This document shows positions 25,410 through 38,066 of a stretch of DNA of 64,000 nucleotides, one piece after another. The position numbers were made by a program, and so were the translations under genes. The first letter of the stretch is position 1. Each line of letters opens with the position of its first letter. The notes beneath the pieces are model-generated. The model saw only the letters and a program-made list of their open reading frames with translations, searched no databases and had not been told where the DNA came from. The DNA is from Spirodela intermedia. Its lineage: Eukaryota; Streptophyta; Magnoliopsida; Alismatales; Araceae. The stretch spans positions 5,997,501-6,061,500 of the forward strand of contig LR746268.1 in the NCBI GenBank assembly GCA_902729315.2, read 5' to 3'.

Positions 25410-27166
25410 ATGTACATGGTCATTAATAAGTCTTCATTATTATGAGTTAATAATTAGTAAATAATATAGTTTTAGCCTTAACTCATGATAAATAGACTTA
25501 TATTTGTGTTAAATTGTGAAAAGTGATTTTCAGTTGATTAACATGATTTTTTGACTAATTATACGATTTTCTACAAATTTATATGATTTTTATAATCCTA
25601 TTTTTGAGATAAATAAAGAAAAATAAATAAAAATAAAAATATAGCAAAAGTAGTGACCCACCGGCCAACCGAGCCTGCAAGTAGGTCGAAAGCACAGTCG
25701 GGGGGAGCCACGAGCAAGGGCTCGAGTGACTAGGACTGATGGGGACATGTGTGTACCACTCTTCTTCCACATCACTAATGGCTAGTCGACTGTGAGGTAA
25801 GGAGTGGTCATACATGCAAGAGAAAATAACTCGTTGCTTGTAAATTTGATATTACTATTGATGCATGTACAAGTGATGTGGGACTAAATTCGCGTCACAC
25901 CTTCCTCTGAAAGGCTTTGAAGATTTTAATACCTAAACTACCCCTTCATTATAACAGAGATATATCATAATGACGTCACTTGATAAGGGTATTAGAATAC
26001 TTATTTTAACCTCTCTTATGTAGGCGGACAACCGGTGTGGGTTCGAATCCTCTTAAAGTCAAAACTCATATTTTAATTTGATTATCGCGACTTTTCTACA
26101 GATCGTCAGTGAAGGATTAAGCCATTAGAATCTCTAGATCATTAGCGAAAATCTCATCAATGCGATTCGCAGAACATTGTTACTAAAATTATTAAACAAT
26201 TTATGATAAAAAGATTGTGAAGCCATCGAGTAAATCCTCTCTCATTGATCAACGAACAAGTAGTCGTTGGGAAGAAAACAATCCGCTGAAAGATGAGTCG
26301 CCACCTCTTGAGAGCATATTGGATGCAATGAAGAGCCTCATCTTGCTGTGCAGACCTGAGGATGAAGCTCCCTAACACGTGCCCTACCTCTATTCAGTTC
26401 CACTCCATCGAGTGATAGCCGTCAAAGAGCCACAAAGTCATTATTTTTCCACTCCACTGAGTGATTGTTACTGAAGATGATTTAATGACCCTTTTCATTG
26501 ATCTCTAGACTTCGCAAAGAGATTTAGAGATTACAAACGTCATCCTTGTCTAAAGAGTGACTTCGAGGCTGTAGACACTACATGATGATCCTCCAAAGTA
26601 CTCAAGATTTTAGTACATCACTGATGCATCGCTAACGCATCGCCGCTGCTACGCCAGAACTCTGTTTTACTATTTTCAACTTAATTTCTCTTTCATTTAG
26701 TGATAATTTATGTGATTTAAATTTACCAAGTTATACTTCATTCAATTATGATTCTTTTAAGTTTTATAGATCTTAATTTGATCAATTAAATCGTCTATAA
26801 TCACTTACGTAAGAATTGTCGGACAAAATTCTATTTCTGTCCGATTCACATTCGTCAGATGCTGATGTCATCTTGATGTCTGCACCCTTATTTTCTTTTT
26901 TCTGTGAATTTTAAATATATTTTATTTTCATTTTTTAATATAAATTTTATAAAAAAATTATGTTCTTTGAGAAAAAATCTGAAAAATTACTTGATATTAT
27001 ATACATCCCTTGATTAATTTAAAAAATTATCATTATTTTTGAAAATTTTATTGAATTATAATTGATATATTTGTTAGAAATACTTCTAGATATCATAAAA
27101 TGAGTATTTTCTAGTTTTATAAATTTAAAATTTACGTGATTTACTATACAACGATTAAGTCACGTC
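25410..27166 (+). repeat. LTR-like repeat, inverted partner of 12938-14955
   Basis: The reverse complement of this stretch aligns with 12938-14955. Matching landmarks are the gtgatgtggaagaagagtgg block (reverse strand near 25770), gaggattcgaaccc (near 26045), a cttggaggatcatca-like block (near 26600), and the terminal aaatttataaaactag. It ends in CA at 27166, equivalent to the CA end of the other copy. No internal coding region of its own is attached, so it may be a solo or truncated LTR. Two near-identical ccactcca-gagtgat blocks lie at about 26398 and 26447. Confidence 0.55.
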
Positions 27167-27409
27167 AGTTATGGTATGTTGTCAATCAAATATTTTATCT
27201 GTTTCTTTCTGACACTCATCTTTTTCGTGATTTACCTGCAATCTTCCACATTTCTAGTGAACTTGTTGGAAACATGGTCAACCTATTAAGCAACAAATGA
27301 CAGAGCCACGAAAAAGAGATAAAACCATTTGACATAAAATAAAATATATGAGGTAATTTTGGTGATGTCATGTTTGCAACCACCTTCAAAATTGCAACAA
27401 TCCAAATAA

Positions 27410-27826
27410 TCTTTAATAGGATACAAGGGGGGCATATCAAGCTTCCAAAAGAGAAATAAGCTTCGAATAGGTGGGCTGCTCAACAAACTACATATTCTTC
27501 ATTGCTTCAAGAAATTGTCCAAAAGGAGGGGGACAGCCACCACATAGTCTCTCGAGGGAGGTTACAATCTTGTTCATGAAGACCAGAAACCTCTTGTCAT
27601 TCCCCTACATAGTTGGCATAAGAATCAGCAAGTGATCAATCAAAGATATGGAAGAACATGAACAAGTAAAGGTAAAAGCAAACTTGATAGCCTTCCCACG
27701 ATAGCCTTCTTTTAATCAAAAAAATCAATGTAGGCCAATGACTCAAGATCATCTCTTCTACTCGTTGTGAGGCCTAAATGTGCGTTGGATGCTTGCCATA
27801 TCATGTTGTGCCCTTGGGGAACATGA
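27410..27826 (-). pseudogene. fragment of a MUT9-like / casein kinase 1-like protein kinase gene
   Basis: MUT9-like kinases (MLK/PPK) are nuclear CK1-related Ser/Thr kinases. Piece 1 (27826 down to 27683) reads WQASNAHLGLTTSRRDDLES then LAY, with a frame slip, then LSWEGYQ, like the kinase text [20 protein letters not shown] and GRLPWQGYQ. After an intron-like gap with a tag acceptor, piece 2 (27605 to about 27410) reads GNDKRFLVFMNKIVTSLERL then CGGCPPPFGQFLEAMKNM, a stop, and FVEQPTYSKLISLLEA, like KSFLVCKKKM, CFCPPPFKQFLE and FDEEPNYSKLISLF. A stop codon and frameshift make it non-functional. The kept intron means a genomic copy. It sits next to the LTR-like repeat end at 27166. Confidence 0.8.
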
Positions 27827-28699
27827 GATAGATAGTAAACTAGGGGCAAGATTTTATAAGTCCTCTTCTTAACTAAGAATATAAGAAAAAAAATAAAATA
27901 TTATTTTTCAAAAAAATTAAAATTATCTAATTATTGGCATAATCTGACATTTTGGCCCAATGAACTGTCCCTTCACATTGAAGCTGATTAAAATATTAAT
28001 GACACTAATTAGGAGTTCTACAGATAAGGACTGAACAAATATCACTGATCTAGATACGAATAAGAACTTCTCAATCAAGATGAATTCTGCCCATGAATGG
28101 TTATGCTTGAAAAATTCTAGTAGACTATGCTACTACTTCAAGAAACCTTCCAACAGCCTTCATGTTGTGATTGGAACCCTTAGATAGTCTTGTAACTGTG
28201 TCTAGAACCTTTCGACAGTCTACATCTCATGGTGCATGAAGGTTGACCTAAGTTTATCATTCACATGTTTGTTTTCCCTATTCATCCCTCTTCTAACATT
28301 TTAGCTCCACCTTATGTGGGAATGGCTGAAGAGGGGCATATTGAGGCTCCACCAGTCGTAGCAGAGTATAGTAGATCTATCAAGATAGTAGTACAAGGGT
28401 TTAGGTTTGCCAAATCACAGCTTGGTGTTTTCGAAATGTATGAGGCCAATTCATCAATGAGTCAATAGGTGGAAGAAATTATTTGAATATATATTTTCAA
28501 GTATTTGAATACAAACTATTACTTCATACAGATCAGTTTATGATACCACAAGTAGATCATGTAGATGGATAAAATTATTTTAGATGGTCTTAGTAGGTGA
28601 AAGTTGTAGTGAAAAATAAAGAATTAATAAGACACCTTTTGAATCATAGTAGATTGACTCAAAGATCATGACTTGAATGTGGACAACCATGACACCATA
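27827..28699. other. sequence between the kinase fragment and copia gag
   Basis: Minus-strand continuation of the kinase fragment could not be followed past 27826. A plus-strand open stretch at 28265-28468 shows no recognised domain. It is probably part of the inserted DNA plus decayed copia gag. Confidence 0.35.
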
Positions 28700-31600
28700 G
28701 ATTAGAAGGACTTATTTAGACTTGTTTACAACAAAGGCTATATGAAATAATCTTCATTAGACTTACTCTAGAGCTTGTGGTGTTGCCTAACTCTATGAGT
28801 TGTAAAGCTGAAGATGACAAATTTGAGGCAATGAAAGAAGATAACACAGATTATACAAACGAGTTGATTATACTATGACATGAGTTTGATTAGTATATGA
28901 TAGCACCCTTCAATGATCCATTGCAAAGGATTATGTAGAGAAGTGTAATCAAGAAGACAAGACATTATTATCTGGTGGGCCTGAACACAGAATATGATTA
29001 CTTGAGAATTCAGATATTGGGCCGTGAGAGTTGTAGGCAAAGCTTAATGTTAAGTATAATGAGGAGTGAAAATATCACATTCCTCACCAAAGTAGTAAGT
29101 ACATAGAAGAGTAAGGGCTCATCCAAAGCCTAAATTAGTAAAAATTAGAAGATTGACTCAAAAGATAATATGTGGTGCTCTTATTATAGAAAATCATGAC
29201 ATACTAGTGATTGGTGTTATAAGCTACATAGACATCCTCCCCACTATAATTCTCAACCTAAAAGTAACAACTAAATACATGTAGCTGTGAAATCATCTCA
29301 AGAAGTTGTTGGTAGCCACCAAAATCAAATAGAACAGTCCATAACTATAAAAGAAACCAACAGGGTGGAGCTTTTCCTAGCTATATACTCTCTCCCTTAT
29401 TCAGGTACGTCTCCACCTAGTATTGAACTTAGTGCCTTGAATGTTGGATCATCATTATCCCTTGAACTGCATGGGTCATAAATAATGATGCTATATAACA
29501 TATGACCAATTCACTTAATCTTTTCTGCACATACTCTTCTTCCCTGAACATTAGATGGCAAGCTAGTGCTGATGTATCTTTAATGACCATAGAATATAAG
29601 AAACATCAAACTCACATAATTACTCACACTCTCAAATGTCCTCCACATCTCAAAGCTTACCACAAACTTAATTAGTCAACTTACTAATGACCTATATTGT
29701 GATGTCCTTCTACAAATTAGTGTAAAATTTATGATAAGGTGTCGAGAATGATTGGACAAATGGGGACCATCTTCTACCATTAGTTTATCTCATATTAGAT
29801 GGTTCATGATTTTCATTGATGATTGTATAAGTGACACGAACTTTTTAACTCAAAAATAAGTCCGATGTAAGTATTATTCTTCTCATCTTTTTCTTCATGA
29901 TCAAGAGATAATTTGGTGTCAGCATTAAAAGGTTTAGGTTTGATAATATCATGAATTACTTCAATCTAATAATTATCTCTTATTTTCAAAAGGAAGGGAT
30001 AACTCATGAGTCTTCGTGTGTTAATACCCCACAACAAAATGGAGTGATTGAAAGAAAGAATGGTTATCTCTTTGCAATTGCTAGAACTATGTTGCTCCAA
30101 AACAATGTACTAAAGTTGTTTTAGGGAAAAGTAGTCCTCACTACCACTCACCTCATCAACCACTTACCATCTAGGACCTTAAATCATAAAAGTCCATTAG
30201 ATCTTCTTTTGTCATTTCATCCCAATGTATAACTTAAAACAAAACTTCCACCAATAATTTTTGGGTGTTTAGCATTTATTTATGTACACAACCAAAATAG
30301 GGACAATTTAGATCATAGAGTATTGAAGTGTGTCTTTATTGATTATTCACAAACACGAAAGGGATATAGGTGCTACCATCCACCCTCATGATACATTTAT
30401 ACCTCTATTGATATGACATTCAATGAACAAGAGCCTTATTTTTCTTTTTCTGAAGTATCACTTATTATGGAGGAAGGAAAATCACTAATTCTCACATATA
30501 GAATGGATCCTTCTAATCCTCCCACACCAATTTTGAACCTCCCTTACACACTTGATCAAATATCATATGTTGAGCATAATTCTGCTCATATTAATTATAC
30601 ATTGGATGATAGAAGATTTGGCAAAGTTTACAGCCGAAAGAGAGCACCAAGCCCCAAGCTAACATATGTTCATGAATCTAAATTAGATGCATCTAGTCAA
30701 GAAAATCTTGAAACACATCCTACATCACCTACTCAATGTGTTAAAGGGAGTGATAATGATGAGGAGAATCTACTTATAGTCATTAGGAAGGGCATTAGAG
30801 AATGTACACACAAACCTTTATATCATCTTTCACATTACTTGTCTTATGCACGCTTGTGATATGATCATAAATCATCTCTTACAAATATTACACATACTAT
30901 CCCAAAGATCATATTTAAAGCACTAGGTATTGAAGAGTAGAGATAAGCTATAAATGAAAAGATGTGTGCATTAGAGAAGAACAATACTTGAGAGCTGGTT
31001 GTATTACCGAAAGAAAAAAAATTAGTTGGGTGTAATTGAGTGTATACTAAAAAGTATCAAGCCGACGGCTCAATTGAATAGTACAAGACCCGACTAGTTG
31101 TCAGAAGTTTTACTTAGACATATGAGATTGATTACTTAGAAACATTTGTTCTTGTGACCAAGTTAAATACAATCCGGATCTTGTTGTTCTTGGCAGCATA
31201 TTTTTCTTGAAATATAGAATAATTTGATATTAAAAATACATTCCTACATGGAGATCTTGAAGAAGAAATATACATAGAACTTCTACCTAGATATGAGGGC
31301 AACTCAATGCCTAACACTGTATGTAGGTTAAAGAATATATTATATAGATTGAAACAGTCCCCACGCACCTAGTTCGAGAGATTTTCTAAGGTGATGTGGA
31401 CAATAGATTACTAACAATGTCAAAGAGATCACACACTCTTCATCAAATACTCGGATGTAGGTGAATTCACAATTCTAATAGTGTATGTTGATGATATTAT
31501 TGTCACAATAGGAGATGAAATTAAGAAAAACACATTAAGTTAATGCTTGACTCAAGAGTTAGAGATTAAGGCATTAGGAAGGTTGAAGTACTTTCTTAAG

Positions 31601-32448
31601 ATAGAGGTTGCCCATTCGAAAGAAGGTATATTTATCTCCTAACATAAATACATTATTGATCTATTGTAGGAGATTGGTATGATTACTTACAAATCAGTAA
31701 ATACTCTAATAGATCAAAATTCTAAGTTATGGGAAGTTGGAGATAAACAAACTACTAACAAGAAAAGATATCAAAGGTTGGGTGGAAGATTAATCTACTT
31801 GTTATATACATGCCCAAATATAATACATGTAGTGAGAGTATTAAATCAAGTCATGCACAGTTCAAAGAAAATCTATCTACAGGCCACTCATAGGGTGCTA
31901 TAGAATCTCAAGGGATCACCGCATGGGGTGCTGCAGTAAAAGGATTTTATTCAAGAGAGGAAGTAGAATAAAAATTGAAGTATATATAGATATAGATTAT
32001 GTTAGATCAGTAGTGGTTAGAAGATCAACCACATGGTACTGTAGATTTCTTACTAGCAACTTGATTACTTAGAAAAGTAAAAAGTAAAATGTTGTGATGA
32101 GATCAAGTGTAGAATAAGAATTTAGAGCTATGACTCTAGGGATTTATGAAATATTGTGAATACAAATCATTCTCAAAGACTTAAAAATTGAATGAATTCA
32201 CCCAATCAAGTTGAATTGTGACAAGAAGTCAGCAATTAATATTACACATAATCTGGTCCAACATGATAGGATCAAACATATTGAGATTGATCGTCACTTT
32301 ATTGAAAAAAAAATAGACAGTAGCTTAATGTGCACAAAATATATATCATTCAACAATCAAATTGCTGACTTCTTCACCAAAGGGCTGAATTTAAAATTGT
32401 TTCAAAGTTTTATTTGCAAGCCAGGTATGGACAATATCCATGCATCAG
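28700..32448 (+). mobile_element. Ty1/copia retrotransposon relic, gag-pol
   Basis: Domains occur in copia order, all broken by stops. Gag: NTEYDYLRIQILGRES near 28990. A zinc-knuckle remnant is near 29170 (WCSYYRKS, HTSDWCYKLH). Integrase: RWFMIFIDDC near 29800, then VNTPQQNGVIERKN and IARTMLLQNN at 30030-30100, and FIDYSQTRKGYRCYHP near 30340. Reverse transcriptase: VGCNWVYTKKYQADGSIE near 31030, [17 protein letters not shown] near 31240, LIVYVDDII near 31480. RNase H: RLIYLLYTCPNI near 31790 and IEIDRHFIEKKI near 32285, ending ADFFTKGLN. A polypurine tract (tgagggggag, 32451-32460) follows. At least ten premature stops; not competent. Confidence 0.93.
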
Positions 32449-32460
32449 CTTGAGGGGGAG

Positions 32461-32726
32461 TATTAAATAATTGGTTATGTTTACACTTCTTCCCCTTATT
32501 TTTATGTCATCTTTTCTTTTATGAATTTACATTGCTTGAATAGGGTTGAACCAAGAAAGATCTGGTTCAATGTACTATTTAGGGATTGGTCTATATAAAC
32601 CAATCCCACCTCTTATATTGAAGACAATGAAGTGTTTCTCTCTTCTAGAGGTTTCTTCCTTTTTTCTTTGTTCATCCCTTTTCTATGCTGGCTGTAGAGG
32701 TCAAGAGCTGAAGGAGTAGCTTAACA
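32461..32726 (+). repeat. 3' LTR of the Ty1/copia relic
   Basis: About 266 bases matching 21677-21951; it starts TATTAAATAATTGG directly after the polypurine tract and ends CTTAACA. The first bases have drifted from the usual TG. No matching target-site duplication could be read (aaact before the 5' LTR, atatc after this one), which fits an old insertion. The flanks on both sides are the same gypsy integrase reading, which proves nesting. Confidence 0.9.
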
Positions 32727-34183
32727 ATATCCTCCCATATTTCTGTTGGAATGAGGAGTGTTTGAAGTAAACTAGTTGGTGACAAAGATTGTCTTATTTT
32801 TTTAGCAAGTAGCACACTCTTAAACGTATCTCCAAACCGCTTTCTTCATACCGCTCCAATATATATTCTGATTGACCTTCTAATGGGTGTGGAGGAAGCT
32901 TGAATAGTCCCTGATGGTTGAGTCATGGAATCCGCATAAGAGGACCAAAATGATTGATGAGGTCTTTGAGAGGACTAGTCATCCCTAGTAGAGGAGGCCC
33001 TAGCAGATAAAAAAAAATGGATTTTTAGCTAGGTCAAGCTGAAGCTTTGCCATCAATTGTGTCAATATTGGGTCAACCTAGAGCTCCATAGGTACCAGCT
33101 TGAGGTTGAGCAATTGTGGCCTCGTAACTTCAATGTTCAAGGGTTTTGGAATGACTGACTTTTATGAGAGAGCTGCTCAATTTTTTTATACCTACCTTGA
33201 ATCAGATTTCGAAATCAAAGGTGATGATCTTCAAGAGCTGATATTGATACTCTAGTTGCACACGCTCTATTCCAATAAAAACTTAAGGCTCCATTGATCT
33301 GTATATATGATGAACCTCCTACTAAGGAGATAATGCCTCTATTTTTACACCATGAGAATGGCTAACATAACTTGCATTCATACATTGACTTGAGGTGATT
33401 GGCCTATGATAAAGCATAGCTAAAGAAGACGATTGGGTGTCATTTTGACATTGACATGGGTATGATTCTAATGCCAGAGGTGTCGGATTCCAACTCAAAA
33501 GAAATTAAGAAATGTGGCAATGTAAGGACCAAGGCAGTCATGAGAGCTTGCTTGAGCTTCAGGAAAACTTCCTCTATACCTTCCCCCTACTAGAAAGCAT
33601 CCTTCTTGAGTAATTGGCATAGTGACTAAGCAATGGAGTCATAGCCCTTGATAAAACAACAATAGTAGCAAGTCAAGCCCAAGAAGCCTCATAGTTACTT
33701 GAGAGTTGTAAGGGCCAATCTTGGACTAAGATTTTTCTTCAATTGGCTTCCACTTCATGGGCCAAGACCTAGTGGTTGAGGTATTCAATCTTTTTCTGAC
33801 CAAAAACACACTTCTTCAGGCTAACGTGAAGATGATGATCATAGAGCAAAGAGAAGACCTAGTCTAAGTATTGTTGGTGGTTGTCGGTGCTCGAATTAAA
33901 AACTAAGATGTCATTGAAGAAGATAATGATACATCAACAAAGAAGCTTTCAAAATATACCATTCATCAATACTTGAAAGGTCATTGGGGCATTATAGAGG
34001 CGAAAAGGCATTACGAAAAATTTGTAATGATAAAACTGAAAAACTGTGATTTTGTTGAAAGCTTGATAGTAGACATAGAAACGCCATGTTCCATCACTCT
34101 ACACAAGGCTGGGCTGAAGTAAGAGCTGGTGGAGTGTGGGATGATGCCAAAGTGACACGCCTCCAACAAGCTTTTCAATATCG
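32727..34183 (-). mobile_element. Ty3/gypsy relic 2, 5' portion (reverse transcriptase to integrase)
   Basis: On the minus strand from the break at 34183: RT entry LLEACHFGIIPHSTSSYFSP, then remnants of the RT core (NAPMTFQVLMN, HHLHVSLKKCVFGQKKIEYL near 33780-33850), RNase H, and integrase zinc-finger text toward 32727, where the copia element interrupts it. The element is cut in the middle of RT exactly where copy B of the host duplication begins, so its gag and 5' LTR are absent. Many stops. Confidence 0.85.
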
Positions 34184-34480
34184 TGATGATACTAGCTAAG
34201 TTGGCACATCTCTCAGTTATGTTCATCATTTCCCACCATACTCCACTCAATGTGCACCATTTAATTCAGTATCATGCAACATTTACAGCTGGTTCTCCTA
34301 AAATAGGAGAAGACAATCGTTTGTAATATCTCATACTTGCATTAGCTTACAAATGTTGCATTGCCAAAACTCCACGGACTCTGGGCCGCCTCCTGGTAAC
34401 CAAAAGACCTCCCACAAAAACCATGGCAGAGAGGCTCTTCTCTCGGGAGAGTCGCCAGTTTAGGCGGGTATTAAGTGAGA

Positions 34481-37400
34481 TCAAGAGCCTTTCATGGGAA
34501 TTGATTTCTTTGTTTTGGAGGTGGACACTGCCGTCTCTTTGAAGGCTGACGGGCAGCAATTACTTACTCTGCAGTCTTCACAGTGTGGCCTGAGAGGAGT
34601 GCAAATCGTCTGCCCAAACCCAACCTGTAGATGGAGTAGAAAAAAAAGATTTTAGTATAGATAATAATAACATCTCCAGAAAGGAAAGCGAATGATCTTA
34701 TCATAAGACGCAGGGTTACTTTCAAAGGAAAAGAATGTGTACCAGCAAAGGGTTAATCGCAACCCATTCATCCTTCGGTAGCCATGTCTGCAAAGAAACC
34801 CTCGTTTCCTCAGGGGTAGATGTTTTCTAGCAAATATGAGAAAAAAATAACAGCAGTGAGCATCAGACACAGGAGTTTATCCGAAATTAATGAATGAGCC
34901 ACAATGTACCCGGTTTGAGCCTGGCTTTGAAACCCATCCAAGGCGGTTACATATCCGATGCACATGAGTGTCCACACATATTCCTTGAACATCGTTCCAT
35001 CCAACATTCATAACCTGTACAAGCATAATTCACTGAAAATTCAGTGCAATTAACTTAAAAACCCGTCCACAAATGATGGCGAAGTAATCAAGGTAGTATT
35101 ACCAGATGTGCCATCTTAGGACCTATCCCTGGAAGAGAGAGCAGCCCCTCCAAAGAACCGGGAATATCACCTTCATACTTTTCAAGGCATATTTCAGCAA
35201 CCTTCTTCAGGTATTGGGCCTTTCTCGAGTAAAATCCAACCTAATCGAGAGGAGAGTAAAGAAGTTGTGAGCTAAATCTAAATAATCGTGACAGCAATTA
35301 CTCAAGAAAATTTAGCCAAGATTTAACTAGGAACCCATTGAGATGTAGGTCAGTGTATGATAGTGGTACACAGTATTCTGAGCCATATTGGGATGATTTC
35401 ACTTGTAAATCAATAATCAGATGAAAAAAAGTTTTGCAAAGTCTCTGTGGATGTCCAGAACGAACAAAAACATATATTGACGAGAGCCAGATATCAAAAA
35501 GAAAGAACTTCAGAGGCTTGACATTTGGAGATAAAGTTAGCTTTTCTGCGCTGAAATATAAAGAAGTAAAAAACTATCCATTTGGAAAATAAAATAAACT
35601 CTGGAGATTATGAGTGATGGTAAATGTACTGGGTAGATGATGTTTGAGAGGGTTGTTTCATTGGCCTTAACAACTGCATCAGGGACAAGTAATCCAGCCT
35701 GAGAAAGCCTTTGAATAGCACCTGCACTCATTGATTTTTTACAGAATGAACTCTTATCAGCACAGGCACGTTTGAAAGATGGAACTTCTAGGACTAGAAT
35801 ATTTGATCCATCGAACGTAAAATTGGATAATATGGAAACAAAGTCTTTAGAACCAAAGCTTGAGGCGATTTTCTGAAGTAGTATCATCTGATTTTTTTTA
35901 AGGGTGATACACAAAATAAACTGTAAAAAGCTGGAAGACACTTGGGACTTACCATGCGTGACTTCATCCTTCGTCTGGCTTGAAAGAAGTGAAGATACCA
36001 AAACAGCAAACCTTCTTTCCTGGTAAGGATTAAAACACGGCGTATTCAGATATGCAATGTTTTTTTGCAGAAAAGGCCAAAAAAGATGCCCTTTCATTCA
36101 TGAAATTTTCTAGAGAAGGGTATAATCCGAGTATATGTGCAAAGGAGACATTCCAAATTTAAGAGGGAGATTTTTCGCTGATAATGCTTAAATCATCACG
36201 TAATCTTTCAAACATTATATTATCTGAGTTTTCCTTTCCTACCTACATCAAAACATAAAATTCATAGTTAGGTTCGAAAGTTTATGACCAAATGTTCTAG
36301 ACTCTCACAGGCTTGAATGAAGCGGTTCAATGGAGAAGTTAGAACCCAAAGCGTTTCAATGAAGCGGAGAATGCTTGATTACCTTTGGAGGTAAAAAACT
36401 CCCTGCTTTCTCACATCCCATCGAGTCCACTGGAGCATCTTCTGACGATCTCATTTTTCGAATCCCTTCTAGGACTTCTTTCCAGTTGGCAGGTGGGTCC
36501 ACTGTATCATATCAAATAGACAGATCTTTAAAAAGAGAAAAATACTAAACATCAGTTCATGTATTATGCAACTCCTAAAAAGAAAAAGACCATGTCCAGA
36601 CATTTTATACATCGAAAAATAATACCAATGTAAGACTTATAACATTGAAACATGGCAGATATCAATCTTTTTTATGATTTTGACGTATCCAGTTACCTGC
36701 CGACACAGGTGAAAGAACCTCTTTCTCACGTGACATGTGGGTCTGAATGGTTTGTTTCTGTCCTGAAAAGAGGAATAGGCAAATTACCTCTTCAAATGAG
36801 AGATGCAAGAAATGAGTGAATTGTTGTTAGATACAGGCTTCTGATCACTCCATCAAATCTCTAGACCAAATGAATGAATCTTCAACAGAAAAAATCGATA
36901 TTTTGAATTATATAAAACTCAGTATTATCTGAAAATGGAAGTGCTGTAGAGTTCAGATCATCAAAAAAGTCGAATCATTAATAACTCTTGTGCATTCTGT
37001 TTCCATAAAACCTCATGATACTAATGTGACTACCTCAGGTGAAGAATCAAATGAGAATGCTGCGATCAAAGATGAAATGAAGAAAATTTACAATTCAATG
37101 CGTTTCCGCTGATCTATGATTCGAAGTTGACATCACAGCTCACAGAAAAGCGCACCAGGGTTAGTACTCTTACTAGGAACTTTATTCGCCTTCGTTTTGT
37201 ATTCAAACTCCTCAATGTCAGGCAAAATCGCTGGCTTCTGATTAAGCTGGAACAACGGGATAATTGAAGCAAGAAAAGGTAAACCTACTTCAAATACTCG
37301 TGCATTATACCCCCCTAAAAGGACCGAGGATAGAACGTCGAGACCCGTGCAAAAGAGAGGCATTACCTGCCTACTGAGTTGCTCCGGTAGGTTATCCGCG

Positions 37401-37825
37401 TCCGAAAATCGTCCCGCTCTATTCCTCTTATTCCTCGCGTACGTTCTAACCTCGGGCTCCGAATCCTCCACGGGAGTTTCTGACACTGGAGGTAGTATGG
37501 CGAGAGTTTAAAACAACATTATTCAGACAAATTTCTTGCGCATTTCAAATGAGCAGAGTCCTTTTGGACATCCTGCCTAAAAAAAAAGCGTATAAAAGAT
37601 GAGAACACGTAGAGTGGACGTTGTCCCTGGTCATTTATCAGAAGTATCACCTGGATTTGGCTGAGGATCAATTGTAACACCCCTCGTTCCATCAGTCTCT
37701 AGGGACTTGGTCAGAAGCTGCCGTGAAGAACGCCTGGTGTTGGCCATCCTGCAGCTTCCAACTGGAGAAGGGGGCAGAACCCTTTGGGGACCCCTGAAGG
37801 CGATGAGCGGGGCGATTGTTCGCAT
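34481..37825 (-). CDS. NTH1: endonuclease III homologue (NTH1), copy B
   Basis: Same gene model as copy A, with eleven exons of identical lengths: 37825-37651, 37485-37367, 37246-37174, 36762-36697, 36501-36383, 36019-35953, 35721-35630, 35240-35103, 35014-34910, 34826-34743, 34624-34481 (about 393 residues). All introns are GT-AG, including the last (ctg|gtacac). Catalytic and structural motifs are intact: [45 protein letters not shown], and the four-Cys iron-sulphur motif (spacing 6-2-5) in [15 protein letters not shown]. The family-typical QTKD motif is kept here but altered in copy A, so copy B is the better candidate for the main functional gene. It is divergent with the dsRBD-protein gene, from a shared 600-base promoter interval. 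Confidence 0.94.
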
Positions 37826-38033
37826 TCCCCGAGGAAAGGAAGGAAGAAAGAGAGAGAGAGAGAGAGAGAGATTCTCGAGTTGCGTGTCCCTGGCTAGATG
37901 TTTAGCACGAGGTCTACGCCAGGAACCGAGAATTGGCGATGTTCTTCCTTTCCTAGTGCATCGTCACTGCTTCCTGTCGATCTTCGTAACTGGTTAACCT
38001 CGATTGATTTACATTTCACTGACAGGCAGAAGT

Positions 38034-38066
<33 letters not shown>

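Noticed and set aside
28265-28468. 67-codon plus-strand frame beginning MFVFPIHPSSN
   Set aside because: Lies in decayed copia/insert sequence and matches no gag or host domain I can name.
21677-32726. Target-site duplication for the copia element
   Set aside because: The five bases on each side (aaact and atatc) do not match; the duplication has decayed or the ends have drifted.
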